15,372 nucleotides of DNA from UBA946 sp031550725 (GCA_031550725.1 JAVBOH010000031.1:1-15372); one strand, 5' to 3'; shown: positions 6,453 through 12,751, numbered from the stretch's first letter. Notes: generated from the letters alone by a model not told the origin. Translations and numbers: made by a program.

Positions 6453-6593
6453 ATGTGGAAATGCCCAAAATGCAATAGAGAAGCAGATTGGGAGATAGTG
6501 TTAGGGTTACTATTAAAGAAAGAAAATAAAAACTTTAACCCCTTGCCGAATGTGGCAAGGGGTTTTTGGGTTGTTGATTTAAAGTATAGTTGA
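6453..6593 (+). pseudogene. Short ORF with an N-terminal zinc-ribbon half; probable gene remnant
   Basis: A 46-codon ORF starts at ATG 6453 after a GTGAGG site and a strong promoter. It opens MWKCPKCNRE, one Cys-x-x-Cys pair such as begins many zinc-ribbon proteins, but no second Cys pair follows and the later codons read straight through the stem of the terminator at 6537-6567 and into the tail of the convergent AraC-type gene. A real gene would stop before its terminator, so I read this as the first few codons of a larger gene, the rest deleted, with the terminator fused behind. A genuine micro-protein cannot be excluded. Confidence 0.5.
6537..6567. terminator. Terminator hairpin after the AraC-type gene
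   Basis: An 11-base stem (6537-6547 with 6554-6564) with a 6-base loop, followed by TTTTT on the plus strand and, on the minus strand, by TTAAAGTTTTT. It lies just past the stop of the minus-strand AraC-type gene. Its core is closely similar to the hairpin at 8170-8199. Confidence 0.8.
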
Positions 6594-8045
6594 AAGCTTT
6601 TTCATCAGCTCGAGTGCCTTAGAATCAGAATTTTTAGCACTTTCAATAAGCTTGCAAATTTCTTTTCGGTTGGATAGATCTTTAAACATATCAATGTTTT
6701 CCTGTTCGCAACCCCATCCACCAATATAGTCTGCCATTTTACTGACATGGCTTGTTGTACTCCAGAAAAGTTGCGCAATTTCTGAAAGCATGTCCTTATG
6801 TTCAGGATATTTTTCTGAACATGACATAAAATATCTCGCAGCACTATTTCGTCCATCACATATGCAAGTCATTGCATCAATTTGACATAATATCATATCA
6901 GTGAGATTTTGGATAACAGTATCATTTGAAAAATCCTTATCATTATTAATTGTATTTCTCCATGCATCATATGCAAAAAGTCCCTTTGCAAAATCACCAC
7001 AATTATGACCATCCAAAACTTCAATAGCAACCTCAATAACCTGTTTCAAACCATATGGCTCACCTGTCTTGTTTCCAACACGAAAAGCACTTTGAGTAGC
7101 ATCATTTTCCCACCATGTGTCGCAAATATAATAGCCACTTTCATCAATCTGTGTACTCACATCACCAAATGCGTTGCCATCCTGAAAATAGCTCCAACCA
7201 AGCAATGTCTCTCCGTTATTTCGATATCCTGAAATAATACAAACCTCAGGTGGACCAACAATACCTTGCGCAAGACATGGAAATCCTGCATCAATATTTG
7301 ATTTGATAAACTCTATAAATTCAGCCTTTGTACTGGATTTGTCACGTCCTAGAATTTCTACCTCTCTGCCAAGTCCTTTGAAAATATCAGTATAAACTCT
7401 GCTTTCATCATCAAAGGTAAAGCAAATATCAACGTTTCCTAAAAAGGCACAGGATGTGTTCCAAGTAAGTCTGAATGCACCGCCACTCACAGCATAAACG
7501 TAATCATAATCAATATCATCACCCAAATATGTAAGGCATGATTTTACACATGTAATTAACGGAGTATTTCCTGACTCACAACCAAATGCAACCTTTGGAA
7601 TACCATATAAAACTGTACTGTCCTTGCTCTTAAATTTATCCATGTAATACTTCTCCTTTGTCGTTGCACAAACAGTATCAACAGCATAAAATCCGTCTGT
7701 AATCAAGTTACTGCCTGCACAAAATCGTTTCTTTCGGAACTCATTTGGATTAACAGCAGTAATTCTTTTGAACGCACGTGTGAAAGTATCATGATTGTTA
7801 AACCCATACTTTAGTGCAATTTCAAGAATTGTTTTATCAGTATGAATTATGTCAAATGCTGAATTTTTGATTTTTCTTTCGGTGATATATGATGCCAAGG
7901 ATTTGCCTGTTTTTGTTTTGAAAACATCACGCAGATGTGCGATAGAAAAGCCTGTCTTTCTTTCAAGTACAGAATAATCAATACTTTCGCAGATATGGTT
8001 TTCGATGTAAATATTGATAGATAAAACTAATGCAGAATAATCCAT
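6579..8045 (-). CDS. AraC-type DNA-binding domain fused to a BtrH/C39-like domain
   Basis: A 488-residue protein. Residues about 8-106 form the double helix-turn-helix of AraC/XylS regulators, ending in KYGFNNHDTFTRAFKR (79-94) and NPNEFRKK. From about 145 onward is a papain-fold-like domain resembling BtrH_N/peptidase C39-like modules: GIPKVAFGCESGNTP (148-162, C156 where the nucleophile would lie), SGGAFRLTW (187-195) and GPPEVCIISGYRNNG (264-278), the position where C39 enzymes carry HxVVxxGY. Here E/V replace that histidine, so a binding rather than proteolytic role is likelier. Residues 330-488 are helical. The start has AAAGGA 8 bases upstream. A -10 like box TATACT (8086-8091, minus) lacks a good -35, as expected for an activator-dependent promoter. 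Confidence 0.8.
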   Translation of the reverse strand: MDYSALVLSINIYIENHICESIDYSVLERKTGFSIAHLRDVFKTKTGKSLASYITERKIKNSAFDIIHTDKTILEIALKYGFNNHDTFTRAFKRITAVNPNEFRKKRFCAGSNLITDGFYAVDTVCATTKEKYYMDKFKSKDSTVLYGIPKVAFGCESGNTPLITCVKSCLTYLGDDIDYDYVYAVSGGAFRLTWNTSCAFLGNVDICFTFDDESRVYTDIFKGLGREVEILGRDKSSTKAEFIEFIKSNIDAGFPCLAQGIVGPPEVCIISGYRNNGETLLGWSYFQDGNAFGDVSTQIDESGYYICDTWWENDATQSAFRVGNKTGEPYGLKQVIEVAIEVLDGHNCGDFAKGLFAYDAWRNTINNDKDFSNDTVIQNLTDMILCQIDAMTCICDGRNSAARYFMSCSEKYPEHKDMLSEIAQLFWSTTSHVSKMADYIGGWGCEQENIDMFKDLSNRKEICKLIESAKNSDSKALELMKKLSTIL

Positions 8046-8169
8046 ATGAATATCCTTTCGTTTTTAATCTTCATGAAGTATTTTAAGTATAGCATGATAA
8101 TAAATCTTCTTCTCGACGTTTTTGAGGATATAATTATTTTACACTATGAATTGAATATTTGCAATATGA

Positions 8170-8199
8170 AAATCCCTTGCTGATTGTGGCAAGGGATTT
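8170..8199 (-). terminator. Terminator after the ketopantoate-reductase-like gene
   Basis: An 11-base stem (8170-8180 with 8189-8199) with an 8-base loop, 5 bases past the stop codon on the minus strand and followed by TTTTC there. The core CCCTTGC..TGTGGCAAGGG matches the hairpin at 6537-6567, so the two flank the AraC-type gene as direct repeats. The rest of 8046-8169 shows only the possible -10 box of the AraC-type gene. Confidence 0.65.
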
Positions 8200-8203
8200 G
8201 TCA

Positions 8204-9139
8204 TTACTTCAAATTCTTTTTCAAAATATCAATTGCAGGAGTTGATATTTTGCTTTTTTCTATCAATTTATCAAATTCATTTTGCAATAATATCATCTCA
8301 GATTTAGCAGAAATACAATGCTTTGCCATGCTTGTTTCTGCAAGAGTTGTTCTCATAAAAACCGAAAAGATAAAAGCTAATATTGGTGATGGCATATCAA
8401 TCCATAACAATTTTCGTGGCATAGGTTTAATGCCATTACTTTTTAGAACAAGTCGTCCCTCTTGTATCCCTTTCACCATTAGCTTAACATCTTTATATGA
8501 TTTTCCAAGTTTATAATTATCACAATCAAAACCATATAAAGCATTTGCAATATTTGTAACTAAAGCAACATGAGTTTTTTGCCATGAATCCATATCCGAA
8601 CAAAAAACAGATGGTATTTTTGCTTGATTAAAAAGTTTAATTAACTTTTTAACTCGAACGCTTTTTTGACCATTATATTCACCAAAAGTTGTTGTTTGAA
8701 AAACACGCTGTATTCCTTTCCCAATAAAATAGTTTACACTGCCATTCTTACGTTCTCCACCAGCAGAAGGAAAACCAAGCATTAAACGTTCTGCTCCAAT
8801 GTTATCAGCCCATTGCTGATAACCATCAGCTGTATTGACAACGAAAACTATGTTTTCGGAATGATTTTGTGATAAAGCTGAAAAAATATCTCCTACTTGC
8901 GTTTTTTGCATTACAACTAAAATATAGTCATAAATATCTTCAGGATATAAAGTATCTATTACATTTACTTTAGCTTTTTCTATTACCTTTGATTTAGGAT
9001 TTACAAGAATTATCCCATTCTGTTTGATTTCATTCAATCTTTTTCCTCGTGCCAAAACTGTAATATCGTTACCAGACAAAGCAAGCTTTCCGGCAAATAT
9101 GCTTCCAATAACTCCTGCTCCGTATATTAATATCTTCAA
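8204..9139 (-). CDS. Ketopantoate reductase (ApbA/PanE)-family oxidoreductase
   Basis: A 311-residue NADPH-dependent reductase of the PanE family. The N-terminal dinucleotide site is GAGVIG (7-12) with R31 placed to bind the NADPH phosphate; the strand VVMQKTQV (75-82) holds K79, and SWQKTHVALVTNIANAL contains K188 and N196, matching the catalytic Lys and binding Asn of the family. True pantothenate-pathway enzymes are similar in length, but many members reduce other 2-oxoacids and no pan genes are nearby, so the symbol panE is withheld. The start is TTG 9139: GAGGT lies about 7 bases upstream and no ATG is suitably placed. Single gene, ended by 8170-8199. Confidence 0.85.
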   Translation of the reverse strand: MKILIYGAGVIGSIFAGKLALSGNDITVLARGKRLNEIKQNGIILVNPKSKVIEKAKVNVIDTLYPEDIYDYILVVMQKTQVGDIFSALSQNHSENIVFVVNTADGYQQWADNIGAERLMLGFPSAGGERKNGSVNYFIGKGIQRVFQTTTFGEYNGQKSVRVKKLIKLFNQAKIPSVFCSDMDSWQKTHVALVTNIANALYGFDCDNYKLGKSYKDVKLMVKGIQEGRLVLKSNGIKPMPRKLLWIDMPSPILAFIFSVFMRTTLAETSMAKHCISAKSEMILLQNEFDKLIEKSKISTPAIDILKKNLK

Positions 9140-9166
9140 AATAAAACCTCATCTCATTTAATTAAA

Positions 9167-9275
9167 TCAAGAGCAACCAATTGAAAACGGACACCTAACC
9201 CCAATACACTGCTTATTATGTACAGCAAATTTACAAGCAATTTTTAATTCTTAAACGTAATACCAAAAGTCCATA
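9167..9275 (-). pseudogene. Decayed second copy of the DUF5714 gene tail
   Basis: Read on the minus strand, this stretch encodes GITFKN, a stop, then after a one-base shift KIACKFAVHNKQCIGVRC and PFSIGCS, matching the C-terminal 35 residues of the intact DUF5714 gene at 9736-10308. The 47 bases 9189-9235 are identical to 9761-9807, while the part upstream in gene sense is much more diverged and broken. No upstream half remains. It fills most of the gap between the oxidoreductase and the DUF3788 gene. Confidence 0.8.
9189..9235. repeat. 47-base direct repeat, copy 1
   Basis: Identical to 9761-9807, 572 bases away in the same orientation. Together they bracket the DUF3788 gene. This copy is part of the DUF5714 relic. 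Confidence 0.9.
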
Positions 9276-9294
9276 TAAAACTATATCGTTTAAA

Positions 9295-9714
9295 CTAGGC
9301 TTTTGCTCGAATAGCAATCAATTTTTTCGCAATATCGATATCATTTTCTTGCCTTAAATCAAAATCATAAGGTATATTTTTTGCGTTGTTTTTCGATAAT
9401 TCAACGGCATCCATTATTTGTTCTGGTAAATTTGATTGCTGTGTTAGCAGTCGTCCTTTGTCATTAAAAATGATAGAAACATGAAAATATTCATTGTTGG
9501 GTGTAAGATAACATAAGGTTTTGGTTTTACTTTTCAAAACAAATGACCAACCCCATGCAACACCATAATATTTCCATTCACTTGTAGTATTTGGATATGA
9601 ATTCAAAACATAATCAATTAAATCATCCCATAACAATTTTGTATCCATTAATGCCTGTTCAATTAGCTGACTATCAGGAATGATTATTTTATCACGGAAT
9701 ATACTCTTTGCCAT
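9295..9714 (-). CDS. DUF3788 family protein
   Basis: A 139-residue soluble protein with the features I associate with DUF3788: an N-terminal helix with LWDDLIDYV, then WKYYGVAWGWSFVLKSKTKTLCYLTPNNEYFHVSI-type strands (about 47-81), a two-residue Gly-Trp turn and a basic C-terminus. No catalytic residues or function are known to me; the fold resembles small single-domain alpha/beta proteins that bind a ligand. ATG 9714 has GAGGAG upstream at good spacing. It lies 21 bases after the DUF5714 stop and so is probably the last gene of the ArsR operon, but it is bracketed by 47-base repeats and may be a later arrival. Confidence 0.75.
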   Translation of the reverse strand: MAKSIFRDKIIIPDSQLIEQALMDTKLLWDDLIDYVLNSYPNTTSEWKYYGVAWGWSFVLKSKTKTLCYLTPNNEYFHVSIIFNDKGRLLTQQSNLPEQIMDAVELSKNNAKNIPYDFDLRQENDIDIAKKLIAIRAKA

Positions 9715-9735
9715 ATAACGCTCCTCACTTTTTAT

Positions 9736-10308
9736 TTATGATTTATTGTATACTGCAAAAGGACACCTAACCCCAATACACTGCTTATTATGTACAGCAA
9801 ATTTACAGGCAGTTTTTTCATCTTCAAGCGTAATGCCATAATTATCCGAAATATAGCCAACAGCTCTTTTTATAGCACTGTAAGCATCACGCTTGCAGCA
9901 CCTCGGACCACCAATCAAGCTTAAATCATGGAGTGCCATAGAAGTGTATTCCATATGACTTCCCCAAGAGCTGTCAGTCGTCAGAGGACCAGTTTCATCA
10001 ATAACCGAAAATGCAGCACCAATCGAACTCACAGCACCACAAACTCCCCATTTTCCACAAATAGCACCTGGCATTTGAAGTCCTCTTGCCATTAGCTCAG
10101 TTAAAGCAGTATCTAAAATTATTTTTCCTCCAGCATTTTTAAACGCTGTCAAAACAACAGCACCATCTAAAATATGATGTTCAGGACCATGTATTCTGAT
10201 AAAATCTTTGCTTGCGATATCCTCAAATATTTGTACTGGATTTATACTGCTGTCTTTTTTACAGCATTCAATTATCTTTATAGCTCGTTCTTGTAATGTA
10301 TATTCCAC
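9736..10308 (-). CDS. DUF5714 family cysteine-rich protein
   Basis: A 190-residue protein with nine cysteines. Conserved blocks are IRIHGPEHHILDGAVVLTA (37-55), MPGAICGKWGVCGAVSSIG (79-97), LIGGPRCCKRDAY (131-143) and the C-terminal ACKFAVHNKQCIG plus VRCPF (167-184), the pattern I associate with DUF5714. The His-Gly-Pro-Glu-His-His and paired Cys blocks look like metal- or cluster-binding sites (inference). The start is GTG 10308 with AAGGAG 8 bases upstream, which overlaps the stop of the DUF6485 gene, so the two are tightly coupled. Its last 40 codons exist as a broken second copy at 9167-9275. Confidence 0.82.
   Translation of the reverse strand: MEYTLQERAIKIIECCKKDSSINPVQIFEDIASKDFIRIHGPEHHILDGAVVLTAFKNAGGKIILDTALTELMARGLQMPGAICGKWGVCGAVSSIGAAFSVIDETGPLTTDSSWGSHMEYTSMALHDLSLIGGPRCCKRDAYSAIKRAVGYISDNYGITLEDEKTACKFAVHNKQCIGVRCPFAVYNKS
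9761..9807. repeat. 47-base direct repeat, copy 2
   Basis: Identical to 9189-9235; here it is part of the intact DUF5714 coding sequence, encoding roughly KFAVHNKQCIGVRCP. Confidence 0.9.
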
Positions 10309-10320
10309 AAAAAAATCTCC

Positions 10321-10509
10321 TTAATTATCAAATCTACCTTTTAGCTTTTCATAATAATGCTTAACAGATTTATCGCCATCATTATCAGGAAACAGGCAGT
10401 ATGGCAAGCTGTCTGTTTCTTTATGTTTTATTACACAATCACAGCATTTACCATTGTTTGCACATGACGTTTTCGGACATAGGCAGTTTTTTACATTTGA
10501 ACAATTCAT
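10321..10509 (-). CDS. DUF6485-like small cysteine-rich protein
   Basis: A 62-residue protein with eight cysteines in the first 38 positions (C3, C9, C11, C16, C22, C23, C25, C38), including a CCxC block, in the manner of DUF6485. The spacing suggests a zinc- or other metal-binding knuckle; this is inference. The ATG overlaps the stop of the preceding gene (TAATG) and has GAGGTGA just upstream, so translation is coupled. Its stop is followed at once by the ribosome site of the DUF5714 gene. It is easily missed by gene callers because of its size, but composition, site and context all support it. Confidence 0.8.
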   Translation of the reverse strand: MNCSNVKNCLCPKTSCANNGKCCDCVIKHKETDSLPYCLFPDNDGDKSVKHYYEKLKGRFDN

Positions 10510-10945
10510 TATATTTCACCTCGCAAAACGTTATCTAAAATCTCAGCAGCATCATGAACATATCCTGCACATTTTTTCACAACCTGCTCTTTTGCGAATG
10601 TCATATCACCATATCGCAAATCTACACCTAAAAGCTCAGTGCAATTTGTTGTGCCATGCTTTAGCTTGAATTGTCTATCAAATTCCTGTATTAGTGCATA
10701 TGTTTTTTCTCTAGCCTCATTATCATATGGCTGACATTTTCCATATGCAAGTCCAATTACAAGATATGCTCCTGAAACTGCACCACAAGTGCTGCTAAGT
10801 CGTGCCATCCCTCCAGCCAAACCACATGAAAGTTTTAAAGCAGTTTCAGTATCTAAGCCGTAATCCTCGCACCATGCAGATAAAATTGCTTGTGAACAAT
10901 CAAAACCACCGAATGTGTCATTGCCTTATCTATTTTATTTTCCAT
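10509..10945 (-). pseudogene. C_GCAxxG_C_C family protein gene, broken by a one-base frameshift
   Basis: The long open part (stop at 10509) reads KLSCGLAGGMARLSSTCG and AVSGAYLVIGL, then later TNCTELLG and KKCAGYV, the pattern of the C_GCAxxG_C_C putative redox proteins. The family's start is upstream: ATG 10945 with GAGG 9 bases away, 1 base after the arsR stop, encodes MENKIDKA, and in another frame the sequence continues NDTFGGFDCSQAILSAWCED, exactly the expected N-terminal block. The two frames meet near 10921-10923, where GCAATGAC appears to have lost one A. The intact protein would be about 145 residues. It could be a real lesion, a sequencing error or, less likely, programmed frameshifting. 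Confidence 0.85.
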
Positions 10946-10946
10946 T

Positions 10947-11237
10947 TTAATTATCCTCACTAACATTTGTTATTAATTCAAGCAGTTCTTTTGCATTTTC
11001 ACATCCACTTTCATTTAGTGAATAATGCGTCCATTTACCCTCTTTTCGAGCAGAAACTATGCCACTTTCAACAAGTATTTTCATATGATGAGATAATGTT
11101 GGCTGTCCAACATTTACCTTTTCAAGCAATACACAAGCACATTTCTCACCACTTTGCAAAAGCGATAAAACCATAAGCCTTGTTTCATCACAAAATGCTT
11201 TAAACACCTTTGCATACTCTGTATATTCGTTTTGCAT
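10947..11237 (-). CDS. ArsR/SmtB-family repressor with a CxC metal-type motif
   Basis: A 96-residue winged-helix repressor. The recognition helix is in VGQPTLSHHMKILVESGIV (43-61), followed by the wing KEGKWTHYSL. The segment EKCACVLLEKV (31-41) carries C33-x-C35 at the place of the As(III)/Sb(III) site ELCVCDL of the ArsR type, so sensing of a soft metal or metalloid, or of thiol oxidation, is plausible but unproven. It heads the operon of cysteine-rich genes, its stop lying one base from the next ATG. GAGGTATAATAAAA precedes the start. It probably represses its own promoter at 11278-11306. Confidence 0.9.
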   Translation of the reverse strand: MQNEYTEYAKVFKAFCDETRLMVLSLLQSGEKCACVLLEKVNVGQPTLSHHMKILVESGIVSARKEGKWTHYSLNESGCENAKELLELITNVSEDN

Positions 11238-11257
11238 TTTTATTATACCTCACATTG

Positions 11258-11306
11258 ATTATATTCGATATGATAATATTATATACTATATATTGAAATT
11301 TGTCAA
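11258..11306 (-). promoter_or_regulatory. Promoter and possible operator of the ArsR operon
   Basis: On the minus strand TTGACA (11301-11306) and TATAAT (11278-11283), both perfect, are 17 bases apart. An imperfect inverted repeat with arms ATTAT/ATAAT (11258-11262 and 11273-11277) covers the expected start of transcription and is a candidate ArsR operator. Confidence 0.75.
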
Positions 11307-11341
11307 TATGTATTGATGAAAAATATGCTTACTGTCACCAC

Positions 11342-11372
11342 TTGACATTATACTCCTTTGGGAGTATAAGAT
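11342..11372 (+). promoter_or_regulatory. Orphan MerR-type promoter
   Basis: TTGACA (11342-11347) and TAAGAT (11367-11372) are separated by 19 bases, and the spacer holds a perfect 8-base dyad TATACTCC/GGAGTATA with a TTTG loop (11349-11368). A long spacer filled by a dyad is the signature of promoters activated by MerR-family proteins. No MerR gene is in the window and no intact gene follows: at the -10 box the sequence becomes the tail of the antitoxin-like gene. Confidence 0.65.
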
Positions 11373-11435
11373 TTATTTGAGGATATGTCTGTTCGTGAAC
11401 TAAGTAATCAGGCTATGAGTGAATATGAGGATTAA
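11368..11435 (+). pseudogene. Relic 1 of the PIN-partner gene
   Basis: Encodes DLFEDMSVRELSNQAMSEYED and a stop, the C-terminal third of the gene at 12458-12652, with one base changed in this stretch (G for A, synonymous). The front of the gene is missing; upstream is the MerR-type promoter. With its terminator, 105 bases (11368-11472) match 12585-12689 at 99 positions. Confidence 0.85.
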
Positions 11436-11472
11436 AAATAGCATCGTGGCTTTTAAACCATGATGCTATTTT
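11435..11472. terminator. Two-way terminator after relic 1
   Basis: A 15-base stem (11435-11449 with 11458-11472, one G-T pair) with the 8-base loop CTTTTAAA. It also terminates the minus-strand nucleotidyltransferase gene, whose stop is 12 bases away. Its loop is the reverse complement of the loop in the sister terminator at 12652-12689. Confidence 0.8.
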
Positions 11473-11483
11473 AATATCTATAT

Positions 11484-11816
11484 TTAGTTACCATAAATCC
11501 ATATAACGTCATTCAATACAGCTTGTCTAAATGTTTCATTATCAGACTTTAAAACGCCTTTATACCAAACATAATCAATGCTTTGAACCATAGAAACGTT
11601 CTTAATAATTCCGTCAATTTCATCAACATAATCGAGTATATCATCAGTACCGCATTCTGATTCATCATCATAATCATATAGCAAATCAATATCACTAGCA
11701 GAATTATAATCACCTCGAGCATATGAGCCAAAAATCCCTACTCGTTTTATTGTTGGATATTTTGAGGCTAAATTAATTGTTTCAATTAGTTTGCTGTTTA
11801 AGGTTGGTGTATTCAT
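11484..11816 (-). CDS. Nucleotidyltransferase-domain protein (MNT type)
   Basis: A 110-residue minimal nucleotidyltransferase. The catalytic signature is GIFGSYARGDYNSASDIDLL (27-46): G30-S31 and the metal-binding D42/D44. Such proteins either act as antitoxins that modify a HEPN toxin (MntA-type, adding AMP) or stand alone. No HEPN gene is adjacent. GAGGT lies 8 bases upstream of the ATG. It lies between the relic terminator and the PIN gene in a region full of toxin-antitoxin traces, so an orphaned antitoxin is likely. The 190 bases between it and the PIN gene hold only the PIN promoter. Confidence 0.88.
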   Translation of the reverse strand: MNTPTLNSKLIETINLASKYPTIKRVGIFGSYARGDYNSASDIDLLYDYDDESECGTDDILDYVDEIDGIIKNVSMVQSIDYVWYKGVLKSDNETFRQAVLNDVIWIYGN

Positions 11817-11916
11817 TTTGCAGCACCTCTTTTACTTTTTCATACCCTTTGTTATATCATATATTTACAAATAAATGAAGTATAAATATTAAATTTATTC
11901 GATATCAAATATATGA

Positions 11917-11945
11917 TTGATTTTTATTGTCGTAGGTGGTATAAT
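11917..11945 (+). promoter_or_regulatory. Promoter of the PIN-domain operon
   Basis: TTGATT (11917-11922), 17-base spacer, TATAAT (11940-11945). About 65 bases of AT-rich leader separate it from the PIN gene. Confidence 0.7.
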
Positions 11946-12017
11946 AGTTTTAGATAAGTAATAATTATTAATACATAATATTCTAATTAAAATCAGTTAG
12001 TAAAGTGGGTGATATAT

Positions 12018-12461
12018 TTGGCAAAACTAAGGATATATTTGGATAATTGCTGTTTCAACAGACCATATGATGATCAATCACAGCTTAAGATAAAACTCGA
12101 AACTGATGCAAAGCTTTTTATACAAAAGAAAATGCAAACTGGGGAATATGATTTTGTTTGGTCTTATATTTTGGAGTTTGAAAACAATCACAACCCATAT
12201 GTTGACAAACGCACTAACATAGCTGAATGGAAATCACTTGCTGCAATTTATTGTAAAGCAAATGAAGAAATAATTTCTTTTGCTGAAAACTTACATGTCT
12301 TAGGTATCAAGGTTAAAGATGCTTTGCATATTGCTTGTGCAGTTTACACAAAATGTGATTATTTTATCACCACAGATAAAAAACTATTGAATACACCTAT
12401 TAAGGAAATTAAAACTGTAAGTCCAATAACATTTATTACAGAATTGGAGGAATTATTATGA
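12018..12461 (+). CDS. PIN-domain protein, probable VapC-like RNase toxin
   Basis: A protein of about 147 residues with the PIN nuclease pattern: RIYLDNCCFNRPYDD (5-19, D9), an acidic residue in SYILEFENN (E53 or E55), KVKDALHIACAV (D101) and YFITTDKKLL (D120). The four acidic positions of metal-dependent PIN ribonucleases are therefore present. The start is a choice between TTG 12018, 6 bases after a GTGGGTG stretch, and GTG 12009; TTG gives the family-like beginning MAKLRIYLDN. Its stop TGA overlaps the ATG of the next gene. The toxin role is inferred from the domain and the small partner gene. Confidence 0.82.
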   Translation: MAKLRIYLDNCCFNRPYDDQSQLKIKLETDAKLFIQKKMQTGEYDFVWSYILEFENNHNPYVDKRTNIAEWKSLAAIYCKANEEIISFAENLHVLGIKVKDALHIACAVYTKCDYFITTDKKLLNTPIKEIKTVSPITFITELEELL

Positions 12462-12652
12462 TGACTGATACCGTTTTAAGAAACGAAGGAATGAAAATTT
12501 TATCTCAGAAATTAGGTATGGTTGAAGCTGAAAGATTTATTACACTAATAATTCGTGAGCCATTCGACTACACTAAGTGGAGAGAAGATTTATTTGAGGA
12601 TATGTCTGTTCGTGAACTAAGTAATCAAGCTATGAGTGAATATGAGGATTAA
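12458..12652 (+). CDS. Small partner of the PIN protein, probable antitoxin
   Basis: A 64-residue protein: MTDTVLRNEGMKILSQKLGM, VEAERFITLIIREPFDYTKW, then REDLFEDMSVRELSNQAMSEYED. The VEAERF and REPFDYTKWRE blocks are characteristic of a small family found beside PIN proteins. There is no obvious DNA-binding motif. ATG overlaps the PIN stop (TTATGATG) and follows GGAGG by 8 bases, so translation is coupled. The gene comes after the nuclease gene, the reverse of most antitoxin-toxin pairs. Its last 22 codons recur at 11368 and 14022 as relics. Confidence 0.8.
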   Translation: MMTDTVLRNEGMKILSQKLGMVEAERFITLIIREPFDYTKWREDLFEDMSVRELSNQAMSEYED

Positions 12653-12689
12653 AAATAGCATCGTGGTTTAAAAGCCACGATGCTATTTT
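12652..12689 (+). terminator. Terminator of the PIN operon
   Basis: A perfect 15-base stem (12652-12666 with 12675-12689), loop TTTAAAAG, then TTTTA. It begins at the stop codon of the partner gene. Confidence 0.85.
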
Positions 12690-12751
12690 ATCTATAATGC
12701 ATATTCTACATCAAAATTGATTATAATATTTATAAATTGTATTTTACAAAC

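Noticed and set aside
8204..9139. Naming the reductase panE
   Set aside because: Family residues fit, but no pantothenate genes are near and many family members have other substrates.
10509..10820. Stand-alone 103-residue protein starting at TTG 10820
   Set aside because: The codon is an internal Leu of a longer family protein whose N-terminal block is readable upstream after a one-base shift, and there is no ribosome site.
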